A DNA stretch of 36,300 nt, from NCBI GenBank assembly GCA_016839945.1, contig JAEOTE010000009.1, positions 1-36,300 of the forward strand, written 5' to 3'. Positions 24,201-32,028 of the stretch are shown here, in pieces (the first letter of the stretch is position 1; each line of letters opens with the position of its first letter). Below the pieces are notes generated by a model. It was given only the letters and a program-made list of their open reading frames with translations, was not told where the DNA came from and did no database searches. Both the position numbers and the translations under genes were made by a program. Source of the stretch: Candidatus Heimdallarchaeota archaeon. Its GTDB lineage: Archaea; Asgardarchaeota; Heimdallarchaeia; Heimdallarchaeales; Heimdallarchaeaceae.

Positions 24201-24384
24201 CTTAATGGACAATTAGAATAATAAGATATTAATTTTTATTCGTCATAAGACGGGTCCATATTAAAAACAAATAAAAATTGATCAGAGATGATGAAGAACC
24301 AGACCCCGGTTCTATTTTCCAAAATTTATAAAGAATCTATAGTCATTCCTTAATTTTTTTAACAATAAATGAGAAACATATATC

Positions 24385-24897
24385 ATGCAAAGTAATTATG
24401 TGGCCAGACATAGTCTTCATAAAATTGGTGTGGGAGGTCTTTGTATTCAAGATGATAGTATTCTTTTTGTTAAACACAATTATGGTGTTAGTAAAGGTAA
24501 ATGGACTCTTCCAGGAGGATATTTAGAGATGGGAGAAACACTCACAAAATCCATTGAAAGAGAGGTATTAGAAGAAACAGGTGTTAATACAAGGGCTAAG
24601 GAATTGATTGTATCTCGGTATATGGTAAACGAGAAAATAGGAAAAGGATTGGTTTCAGATCTATACATCGTGTTTAGTCTCGAATATATAGATGGAAAAC
24701 CTAAAGCAGATATGGTAGAGATTGTTGATGCGCAATTTATTCCTTTTGTTGATTTAGATAAGCAGGATATTTCTGAATTAAGTAAGCATATTGTTAGTAT
24801 GAATTTGGATAAATCTAAGTTTCACTTACTTCCTTATCAACCAAGTACTGAGATAAAAGATGCATTGAATATCAGAGAATATCAGTTATTCGGTTAA
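24385..24897 (+). CDS. Nudix hydrolase
   Basis: 170 residues. The Nudix box is complete: G45-x5-E51-x7-R59-E60-V-L-E63-E64-T-G66-V67, which binds Mg2+ and hydrolyses a nucleoside diphosphate linked to another group. The sequence before it (GGLCIQDDSILFVKHNY and GKWTLPGGYLEMG) matches ADP-ribose/NUDT-type proteins, and the end (YLIVFSLEY-type strand, DAQFIPFVDL) completes the fold. There is no N-terminal zinc ribbon, so it is not an NADH pyrophosphatase. A TATA-like ATTTATAAAG near 24325 gives a leader of some 30 bases. Substrate is not predictable. Confidence 0.88.
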   Translation: MQSNYVARHSLHKIGVGGLCIQDDSILFVKHNYGVSKGKWTLPGGYLEMGETLTKSIEREVLEETGVNTRAKELIVSRYMVNEKIGKGLVSDLYIVFSLEYIDGKPKADMVEIVDAQFIPFVDLDKQDISELSKHIVSMNLDKSKFHLLPYQPSTEIKDALNIREYQLFG

Positions 24898-24914
24898 TAA
24901 TCTCAAACTTCCAA

Positions 24915-24962
24915 TTTCTATCACTAGAATTTGTTTGATTCACTTTGACGAATTGATAGAAA
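24915..24962 (+). repeat. Inverted repeat downstream of the Nudix gene
   Basis: TTTCTATCA (24915-24923) and TGATAGAAA (24954-24962) are perfect complements of nine bases with a 30-base loop, 18 bases after the stop. It could be a transcript-end hairpin or a protein site. No long T run follows. Confidence 0.35.
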
Positions 24963-25081
24963 ATAGACAAAACAAGAATATTCTTTAAGCAAAGTTAGGA
25001 TACTTTAAGTGAAAACAACCCAAACTCTATTTTTTTAAAAGATAAGTCTTTTATTCAAGTGTTTCATTCATTTATTCAATA

Positions 25082-26020
25082 ATGCAAGAAGACATAGAAG
25101 CGGTTCTAGAAAGGCAAACGGTTCTGGGAAAGTTCTTAGATAGAATGAATTACAGGACTTTACGTTATATCTATACCCTAATGAATAATTTATTAAATTT
25201 TATAGATCGCTTTCTTAGTTCAAATGAAGATAGTCTTTATAATTTAAGAACATCGTTGCTTTCTTCAATGTCTTTACTTGCTAGAACATTCTACCAGAGT
25301 TCAATTGTGGATTATTTACGTTCTGGAGGGAGAATAGAGAAAGAGTTCAAAGAAGAGGTTGAAAGAGCTTTCTTAAAAGGAATGAACGAAAGAGAAGTGA
25401 TTATACAGAGAATTGAGAATTTTATAGACAGATCAGTTGAGCTTCTCAGATTAAAGGAAGAAATCAACAACAAATGGCAAGATATTTACTATCGAACCTC
25501 TCCTGAAACTACAACTGAACAAAACATACGTCAAAATCTATCTATGGTTTTGGAAAAGCAAGATGAATATAGTAAACTACACAAATCCACTTTTTCGAAA
25601 TTAGAAAGCTATCAAATTCAAAAAGATTTAATTGGACAGATTACAGATTTGTCTTTTCAAGCAATAGATTTAGCAGACAAAGCGCAAATGACATTACATG
25701 AATTGCTTGATCTTTGTATTAATCCCTTAGTTACTATTTTTGAAGATGAAACATCTAGTGCTGAAAAGATTCTATCCCAAATTCAATTAGGAGATAAAGA
25801 TAAGGAAAATGGATTAAGTGAAGATGAAATTGGGAAGCTTTGTGATGTCCTTTCTTGGGGTTTAGACGACATTAATAATTATGATGAGCTTTCTAATTTA
25901 GGAAAAGAACTAAGAAATGAATTTGCTTCCTTGTTATCTGATTTTCTTGTCTATTTAGTGGATATTGATTTAGGAATTCAAGAACTTGAATCATTCATTC
26001 TAGAATCATCTGAAAAATAA
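25082..26020 (+). CDS. Large helical protein of unknown function (312 aa)
   Basis: 312 residues with no signal peptide or membrane segment. The sequence is nearly all amphipathic helix: the N-terminal third contains NYRTLRYIYTLMNNLLNFID, the middle has heptad-like charge patterns (KEEINNKWQDIYYRTS, MVLEKQDEYSKLHKS), and the C-terminus is acidic and Leu-rich. I recognise no family; helical bundle or coiled-coil scaffolds look like this. The ATG at 25082 comes after an AT-rich leader with no obvious ribosome binding site. It precedes the PTPS-like gene on the same strand by only 49 bases, so they could be co-transcribed, but nothing in the sequence ties its function to pterins. Confidence 0.6.
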   Translation: MQEDIEAVLERQTVLGKFLDRMNYRTLRYIYTLMNNLLNFIDRFLSSNEDSLYNLRTSLLSSMSLLARTFYQSSIVDYLRSGGRIEKEFKEEVERAFLKGMNEREVIIQRIENFIDRSVELLRLKEEINNKWQDIYYRTSPETTTEQNIRQNLSMVLEKQDEYSKLHKSTFSKLESYQIQKDLIGQITDLSFQAIDLADKAQMTLHELLDLCINPLVTIFEDETSSAEKILSQIQLGDKDKENGLSEDEIGKLCDVLSWGLDDINNYDELSNLGKELRNEFASLLSDFLVYLVDIDLGIQELESFILESSEK

Positions 26021-26069
26021 GAACAACAAAAAAGAAGAGTTTTTATTGAAAACCAGTATTTCTAGTTTA

Positions 26070-26573
26070 ATGAGCTACGATTTATTTCTAAGTAGAGATT
26101 ACCTAATATTTTCATGTGCTCACTTTGTTATTGGAGAAAACTTCTTTGAACCTCTTCATGGTCATAATTATAAGATTCTTATAAACGTATATGGTGATCA
26201 AGGAAAAGATAATATGATTATTGATTTTAGGCTTATTAAGCGCATACTTGTCCCTATTGTAGATAGCTTAGATCATCACATAATAATTCCCGAAAAAAAC
26301 AAATTTCTAGAACTAGTTGAACAAGGAGAACAACTTATCGTAAACATTCCTCACATTAACAAAGAGTATGAATTTCCTAAAACAGATATAGTTCTTCTTC
26401 CTATTGAAAACACGACTGTAGAAGAATTGAGTCATTATTTTGTTAATGTTCTTACTAATAATGAGGAATTGAAAAGGGAGAATATAGATCAAGTTACAGT
26501 TACAGTTTTCGAGTATGAAGGTCAAGGTGTGACATACGAACTCTTTCCTTGTAAAAACAATCAAAATCAATAA
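26070..26573 (+). CDS. 6-pyruvoyltetrahydropterin synthase/QueD-family protein (PTPS-III-like)
   Basis: About 167 residues from the ATG at 26070 (MSYDLFLSRDYLIFSCAHF); a TTG at 26046 would add eight residues and fits the family less well. Zinc ligands are His18 (CAHF), His30 and His32 (LHGHNY). Family motifs DFRLIKRIL, LDHH, TTVEEL and the late V-x-V-x-EYEGQGVTY are present. The catalytic Cys that normally stands four residues before HGH is Phe; a Glu stands three residues before it (FFEPLHGH). That recalls PTPS-III enzymes, which release the side chain to give 6-hydroxymethyl-dihydropterin. It ends four bases from mptE, which acts on that very product. Queuosine-type QueD is less likely without the Cys. 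Confidence 0.82.
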   Translation: MSYDLFLSRDYLIFSCAHFVIGENFFEPLHGHNYKILINVYGDQGKDNMIIDFRLIKRILVPIVDSLDHHIIIPEKNKFLELVEQGEQLIVNIPHINKEYEFPKTDIVLLPIENTTVEELSHYFVNVLTNNEELKRENIDQVTVTVFEYEGQGVTYELFPCKNNQNQ

Positions 26574-26577
26574 ACAA

Positions 26578-27336
26578 TTATTTCTTAGAGATTTTTTGTT
26601 CTGTATTAGCACACCAATTTATGATAGATTTTGCTATTAGGAATTTTTTCATTTTTCGTTTTTTCATTTCTTCGTTGAGTTGGTATTGTTTGGAATATTT
26701 ACCAATCACAGGACCAAAATCAAAACCAGACAATATTATTTCTTCTACTTTCATCAATGTTGACAAGCAAACTGCTCTATCTCCATCTGTAAACCCATAG
26801 AAATTATAAGATCCAGGAAGAGGTTTTGTTTGAGTTGTTAATATGAAACTGTTTCCCCTTATGTTGCCTATATTATCCTTTATAGTTGAAATGTTGTCAC
26901 CATGAACATGAATTAGAAGTATAGATCCAGCGTTTTGTGCTTCAAATTGATCATTTAAATCACCATCTAAATCAGTCACAATAACATGAGGAATAAAACC
27001 TTGTTCTAACAAAAAGGAAGTTGAGCCATCTGCAGATATCAAAATTGTATCTTTTTTATTAATTATAGAAAGAGATAGTTCAAATTGTTCTTCTAAGCTT
27101 TCACCAGGAGCAACGATAAGAGTCCGATTCCCTCTAGTTATAGTAGTTCTCAGTTCTTCAGAGGACATATTACTTTTCATGATTTCTAGAATTTCTCTTA
27201 GAGCTGATTCATCTTTTTCTGAACTAATATCCAGAAATTTACAGATATGTGGATACCAGAATTCTAACCAAATAGACAAAGAAAAATCCTTATTTTCAAA
27301 TTCCTTAAAGGGAGAATCATTCGTATCATATATCAT
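26578..27336 (-). CDS. mptE: 6-hydroxymethyl-7,8-dihydropterin pyrophosphokinase (MptE-like)
   Basis: 252 residues. Signature motifs of the archaeal DUF115/COG1634 family are clear: LIVAPGES, ISADGS, HVIVTDLDGDL (117-127), IHVHGDN (142-148), GFTDGDRAV (181-189) and LSGFDFGPVIGKYS. The enzyme transfers pyrophosphate from ATP to 6-hydroxymethyl-7,8-dihydropterin, an intermediate of tetrahydromethanopterin or folate-type C1 carriers. The start at 27336 is supported by GGAGG nine bases upstream; its first 11 bases overlap the end of the CLC gene, so it is read from that operon. The PTPS-like gene on the other strand would supply its substrate. The extension at the C-terminus is basic (EQKISKK). 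Confidence 0.88.
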   Translation of the reverse strand: MIYDTNDSPFKEFENKDFSLSIWLEFWYPHICKFLDISSEKDESALREILEIMKSNMSSEELRTTITRGNRTLIVAPGESLEEQFELSLSIINKKDTILISADGSTSFLLEQGFIPHVIVTDLDGDLNDQFEAQNAGSILLIHVHGDNISTIKDNIGNIRGNSFILTTQTKPLPGSYNFYGFTDGDRAVCLSTLMKVEEIILSGFDFGPVIGKYSKQYQLNEEMKKRKMKKFLIAKSIINWCANTEQKISKK

Positions 27337-29113
27337 CTTCTATTTCCTCCATAGTTAATTCTCTTTGGCTTTGGAGTTTGGTTAACGCTGTTTCATACCT
27401 ATTCTCAATATCCCTGAATCTAATAACTCCAACAACCTGCGTTCTTTTCTCTTTATCAACTACAGGCATGCATTCTATCCCATTTTCAGTAAGTCTATCA
27501 AAAGCCTGATTCAATGTTTCATCTGGAAAAGATATAATCACATCTTTAGTCATAACTTCATGGACATACGTTTTACCACTGGCAAAACCAGTTTGAAAAT
27601 CAATAGCACTTATTATTCCTTGGAGTTGATCCTTTTTATCTACTACTATCAAAGCACTGGTTTTGTGCAAGTAAAGCAGAGAAAAACTATCTTGTAATGA
27701 AGCTTCTTCTTTGACAGTAGGATATTCCTCTTCCATAGCTTCTTTAACAGTGAGAGTCGTTAGAAGATCTGTATATTGGATTCTTCTTCTAAGAATAACT
27801 TCTTTACTCTCAATTTGACCACCATATAAGCTGAAATCCATTGAGATAATGAACGCCATTGCATTTGATAAAATAAAAGGAATAACTAAGTTCGGAAAAC
27901 CCACCATCTCTAAAACCAAAATCATAGAAGCAATTGGAGTTTTAGTTGTAGCAGTATGCATAGCTGACATTGATACAACTATAACTGGAACAGCAATTGG
28001 TTCAATTGCAGGAACTATTTTTGCATATAAGGCACCAAGAGCTGCACCAGTAACCAAAGAAGGACCCATTACACCTGCACTATTACCAAAACCTACACAC
28101 GTAGAAGTAACAAGTATTTTACCAATAAATAAAACTAGTAAAACACCTATTGTAATTGAACTAAAATCCGTTACCAAAGAATTAATGGAGAGGAAGCCCG
28201 TTCCTTCCAATGAAACTCCATCACCTAAGTAATTTTTATCCACAAAAAAAACTACTAAGGTTGTTAGTAACATTCCAAAAAAGGGTAGGAGAAAAGATTT
28301 CAGGTATTTTTCGATCCATTTTGCAAATAATTTGAATAGTATGGAGAAACCAATTCCAAAAAATCCTGCAAATATTCCAATGACAATAAAATGTAAAGAA
28401 TTGAGAAAAGTCAAATCTAGGTTAATTGGTCCAAGGTCGAAATATGAAGGAGTTGAATGTAAAGCACGGAGTATAGCATCAGATATTAGCATGGATATTG
28501 CACTAGCTACAAGAGCTGGAAGAAAAACTGTTTCATCAAGATCTCTTTTATATGGCACTTCTGAAGCGAATACTGTTCCACCTAAGGGAGCTCTGAACAC
28601 AGCTGCTGTACATGCTGCTGCACCAATAGTTATTGCATGCATTTCATCTTCTTTAGTCATTCCTAATTTATCGCCTATAACTGAAGAAGTTGTGCTTCCT
28701 AATGTTACTGCAGGACCTTCTCTTCCTGCAGGAGAGTTAACACCAAGTGTTAAAACACTTGTAAAAAATTTGGTTAGAATAACTCTGGGACGAATAGGTG
28801 TTGTTGTATTCTTGTGTTTCAATACAAAAGACATTCCTGCTCCTCGGACTTCTTGAAAACCGAAATAGAGAAATAGAGAGGTTATGCCTCCCACAAGTGG
28901 AAACCTTACATAAATTGGGATAACGTCTAACCACACTTGAAGATTAACAACTAAAGCTGTAAACAAAGACATTAAGACTCCGCTAACTGCTCCGATAAGA
29001 ACTGCAAAAGGAAACCACTTTCTAGTATATTTCCAATATTTAGTTAATTGAATGGAAAAACGTTGTTTAAAGGTCATTTCTTTATCTGAGGAAGAGGTTT
29101 CTTTTTTATTCAC
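27326..29113 (-). CDS. CLC-family chloride channel or H+/Cl- exchanger with two CBS domains
   Basis: 595 residues. The membrane domain (about 35-430) has the CLC selectivity segments: VRGAGMSFVL (canonical GSGIP region, here altered), NSPAGREGPAVTLGS with the gating Glu of GREGP, and GNSAGVMGPSLVTGAALGA (canonical GxFxP altered to GVMGP). Two cytoplasmic CBS repeats follow near residues 450-580 (VKEEASLQDSFSLLYLHKTSALIVVDK and FPDETLNQAFDRLTENGIECMPVVDK), which usually bind adenine nucleotides. The gating Glu suggests exchanger capability, and the altered GSGIP and GxFxP loops make anion preference uncertain. The start is a GTG at 29113; an ATG at 29074 (MTFKQRF) is an alternative. It is first in an operon with mptE. 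Confidence 0.9.
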   Translation of the reverse strand: MNKKETSSSDKEMTFKQRFSIQLTKYWKYTRKWFPFAVLIGAVSGVLMSLFTALVVNLQVWLDVIPIYVRFPLVGGITSLFLYFGFQEVRGAGMSFVLKHKNTTTPIRPRVILTKFFTSVLTLGVNSPAGREGPAVTLGSTTSSVIGDKLGMTKEDEMHAITIGAAACTAAVFRAPLGGTVFASEVPYKRDLDETVFLPALVASAISMLISDAILRALHSTPSYFDLGPINLDLTFLNSLHFIVIGIFAGFFGIGFSILFKLFAKWIEKYLKSFLLPFFGMLLTTLVVFFVDKNYLGDGVSLEGTGFLSINSLVTDFSSITIGVLLVLFIGKILVTSTCVGFGNSAGVMGPSLVTGAALGALYAKIVPAIEPIAVPVIVVSMSAMHTATTKTPIASMILVLEMVGFPNLVIPFILSNAMAFIISMDFSLYGGQIESKEVILRRRIQYTDLLTTLTVKEAMEEEYPTVKEEASLQDSFSLLYLHKTSALIVVDKKDQLQGIISAIDFQTGFASGKTYVHEVMTKDVIISFPDETLNQAFDRLTENGIECMPVVDKEKRTQVVGVIRFRDIENRYETALTKLQSQRELTMEEIEDDI

Positions 29114-29255
29114 ATTATATCAATATCTTTTAGAATTTTAACTTTATTTGTTTTAAAATGGGAATAATAGATTTAGTTTTTGATAAAGAATTTAAGTTAT
29201 TTTAAACAAAAATTGATAAGTATTTTAACAAATAGTCAAATATAAGAAGACATTG

Positions 29256-29267
29256 AAAGATTTATAT
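29256..29267 (+). promoter_or_regulatory. Promoter element AAAGATTTATAT before the VCBS/TSP3 protein
   Basis: This is the same 12-base element found before both tandem surface-protein genes. The start codon is 35 bases downstream, giving a leader of about 10-15 bases. Confidence 0.5.
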
Positions 29268-29302
29268 TAAAAGAAGAATCAAAGCCGAATGATGGAATCT
29301 AA

Positions 29303-31477
29303 ATGAAACATAGTAGATTAGTAAAAAAGAAAGTATCAATGGTGTTATATGGGTCTGTTATAGTAGCGATAATTCTATTCTCTCCGATATCCGTACATTC
29401 CCAAAATTTGAATGTAGTTGAAGATAGTTTATCAAACACAATACATCAATCTTTACAAGATGATTTTAGCAGAGAGATGATGTTTCCATATACTTACGAT
29501 TATGTCACAGAACCTTATGTTCTTGATTTCGGGAAAGACATGATTCTGGAAACTGTAATAGTTGCAACTTCAGTATCTGGATCAAGCCGAGTCTATCTAG
29601 TTAGTAATGAACAAATTGTTAGTGGATGGCCTGTTGAATTACCAGTGGAGATGAATGATGTTGAGATTGTTGGTGAAATTGGTTTAAATGGAGGAATTGA
29701 TCCTGCTATAGTTTTTAGCTGGGAGAATGCAACAGAAGAAAATACAGTTTTTACTTATTTCTTTGCTATCAAAGCTGATGGCACAATTGATCCAACTTAT
29801 GGTTTTCAGCTTAATGGCTCATTTATTGATGATATTATATTTGAAGATATAAATAATGATAATGAAAAAGAATATGTTCTAATAAGAAACGATAGGTATG
29901 TTTTTCATTTAGATCAAAATGGAAACAATATAACAAATTGGCCAATTCATATAAGCGAATCAATTACTTTTAACAAACCTGTAGTGGAAGACATTTCAGG
30001 TGATGATGAAGGAGACATTATTGTAATCTCTGATAAAGGTCTGGTTTTTGCATGGCATCAAAATGGTACAATAATTAATGGTTTTCCTTTTAGAATGCCA
30101 ATGAATGATTATAATCCTATAGAACACGGTGAGCAATTTAGAGATAAACCAATTATTGCAGATTTAAATGAGGATGGAAAAAAAGAGCTAGCTATTGCAT
30201 CAACTCTAAATTATTTATATGTAGCGACTTTGGAACCGCCTAATAATCAAACGTGGGAAATCGAATTACCACAAAATTCCTATTATTTTGATGGTACTGC
30301 GTATGATATTAACAATGATGGTCGTAAAGAAATAGTGCATGTCTTAAATGCGGGAGTGCTAGCATTTAGATTAGAAGAAGATTTAGAACAAATATTCTTT
30401 TATCCAGGGGGTGGAGGGATATTTAGATCTCAAGCAATAGCTGATCTTGATAGGGATAACAGAGCTGAAATTGTTGTTTCTCCCTACTTAAACACCTACG
30501 CCGTAAATGATGATGGAAGTTTCCTCAAAGAGTTTCAGAGATATTCCACTGCTTACGATACATCTCCTCTAATCTATGATTTCGATAATGATAAAGAAAT
30601 CGAAATTATACAATTAACTTTCAAAGGAGCGCTTTACATATTTGAAACGAACGACTATGGATTTGCACCATGGATTTATAGACTAGGTTCAACAACGAAC
30701 TCTGTCAACAAAGATTCTGATAATGATGGTCTTTGGGATTTTGAAGAGGAGATTATTGGGACAGATGTAAACCTCAATGATACAGATGGGGATACTGCAT
30801 TAGATGGATTAGAAGTTAATCAATATGCCTTAGATCCCTTAACTCCAGATATCGATTCAGATAGTGACTCTGACGGACTTTCTAATGTTGATGAAGTAGA
30901 AATACATGGTTCGGACCCTCTAGATCCAGACACTGACGGAGACACTTTAAATGATGGAGAAGAGGTTTCTGTTTATTTCACTAACCCTAATATGCAAGAT
31001 TCTGATAACGATGGTTTACCAGATAATTATGAAGTTTTGTACAGTGTATTAGACCCAAATGATCCAACAGATGCAACAGAAGACCCTGATGAAGACAATC
31101 TTATTAACAGAGACGAAAGAAGCTGGGCTACTAATCCTGAAGATCCTGATAGCGACGACGATGGGCTTTTAGACGGCGATGAGGCTTTTAAGTACTTTAC
31201 CGATCCGAACAATCCTCACGACGCAGAAACGGATCACGATGGTGATGGTCTTACCACTGTAGAAGAGGTTGACATCTACTTAACTGACCCTACGATGCCA
31301 GATAGCGATTCCGACGGTTATGATGATGGTGAGGAAGTAAGAAGAGGTTCAGATCCACTTGATCCAGATAGTATTCCAACTGGCAGGACATCTTTCACCC
31401 ATTTGAGTATAGTATCTCTTTCTTTAGTTTTCATCTTAGGTATTTACAAGGTATTGAATAGAAGGAGAAAGAAGTAG
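29303..31477 (+). CDS. Large exported calcium-binding surface protein (VCBS/FG-GAP plus thrombospondin type 3 repeats)
   Basis: 724 residues. A signal peptide ([20 protein letters not shown], hydrophobic core, VHSQN) leads into a beta-propeller-like region (about 35-450) with at least six Ca2+ loops of the VCBS/FG-GAP type, such as [26 protein letters not shown] and [13 protein letters not shown]. Residues about 471-690 hold nine acidic repeats of the D-x-D-x-D-G-x-x-D-x-x-E kind (DSDNDGL, DTDGDTL, DSDSDGL and so on), as in thrombospondin type 3 and bacterial OmpA-associated repeats. A C-terminal helix ([14 protein letters not shown]) and NRRRKK anchor it. Calcium should stiffen the stalk that lifts the propeller off the membrane; adhesion or carbohydrate binding is a guess. 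It precedes a zinc-ribbon membrane gene by 12 bases. Confidence 0.85.
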   Translation: MKHSRLVKKKVSMVLYGSVIVAIILFSPISVHSQNLNVVEDSLSNTIHQSLQDDFSREMMFPYTYDYVTEPYVLDFGKDMILETVIVATSVSGSSRVYLVSNEQIVSGWPVELPVEMNDVEIVGEIGLNGGIDPAIVFSWENATEENTVFTYFFAIKADGTIDPTYGFQLNGSFIDDIIFEDINNDNEKEYVLIRNDRYVFHLDQNGNNITNWPIHISESITFNKPVVEDISGDDEGDIIVISDKGLVFAWHQNGTIINGFPFRMPMNDYNPIEHGEQFRDKPIIADLNEDGKKELAIASTLNYLYVATLEPPNNQTWEIELPQNSYYFDGTAYDINNDGRKEIVHVLNAGVLAFRLEEDLEQIFFYPGGGGIFRSQAIADLDRDNRAEIVVSPYLNTYAVNDDGSFLKEFQRYSTAYDTSPLIYDFDNDKEIEIIQLTFKGALYIFETNDYGFAPWIYRLGSTTNSVNKDSDNDGLWDFEEEIIGTDVNLNDTDGDTALDGLEVNQYALDPLTPDIDSDSDSDGLSNVDEVEIHGSDPLDPDTDGDTLNDGEEVSVYFTNPNMQDSDNDGLPDNYEVLYSVLDPNDPTDATEDPDEDNLINRDERSWATNPEDPDSDDDGLLDGDEAFKYFTDPNNPHDAETDHDGDGLTTVEEVDIYLTDPTMPDSDSDGYDDGEEVRRGSDPLDPDSIPTGRTSFTHLSIVSLSLVFILGIYKVLNRRRKK

Positions 31478-31489
31478 GAGTAACATTCA

Positions 31490-31924
31490 ATGAAATGCCC
31501 TTATTGTGGTTATACAAAGACTAAGAACACTGGAGAAAATTTTCGTTCTTATTCATGTCCAAGATGTGACTATCCCTTTCAAGCATCTCTTGGTGATGTG
31601 ATTGTTAAAAAGACATTATCCATTCCTTTCTCTACATTTATTTACACACCCATAATATTCACAATAGATTATTTTATTGCAAAGTATTCTTTTCAAGGTG
31701 CTATTGTTGAGTTTGGCTTAGCTCTCTCTTTTCATCTCGTGATGAGTTCTTTAGTTCTTCTTTTCATTTTATTCATTACCACAGAACAAAAATCTCGAAT
31801 ATTCTTGTTCAAAAAACAAAGTGATAAGAGTTTTTTTGCTAAAGTTAATGAGTTTTCCCCCCTTCTAAAAATAGCTATTTTACTGATACTAATTGCTTTA
31901 ATTACTCCTTTTGCTTTTCAGTAG
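31490..31924 (+). CDS. Zinc-ribbon membrane protein
   Basis: 144 residues. The N-terminus has a zinc ribbon, MKCPYCGYTKTKN then SCPRCDYPF, two Cys-x2-Cys pairs 20-odd residues apart. Three hydrophobic helices follow (about 50-140), separated by short basic loops (TEQKSRIFLFKKQSDKS). The domain order puts the zinc ribbon in the cytoplasm if the first helix is N-in. GGAG lies nine bases before the ATG inside the end of the preceding gene, so it is co-transcribed with the VCBS/TSP3 protein. No family beyond the ribbon was recognised. Confidence 0.7.
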   Translation: MKCPYCGYTKTKNTGENFRSYSCPRCDYPFQASLGDVIVKKTLSIPFSTFIYTPIIFTIDYFIAKYSFQGAIVEFGLALSFHLVMSSLVLLFILFITTEQKSRIFLFKKQSDKSFFAKVNEFSPLLKIAILLILIALITPFAFQ

Positions 31925-32028
31925 TCTTTGGCTTATTGTAACATTGGTAGTTAACAAATAAAGAATCATTAAGTCCTTGAAAACAGAAAAACAAGAAAAG
32001 AAAAAAGAAAAAAAGAAAGGTATTTTAT

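Noticed and set aside
24296..24312. GC-rich GAACC-N7-GGTTC hairpin with a preceding GATGATGA, resembling a tRNA T-arm or a C/D-box RNA
   Set aside because: No acceptor, D or anticodon stems can be drawn around it, and no CUGA D box follows within the expected distance. It is at most a small hairpin upstream of the Nudix gene.
27849..28856. Two long open frames antisense to the CLC gene
   Set aside because: They mirror the conserved CLC membrane domain; composition is that of a complement of hydrophobic codons.
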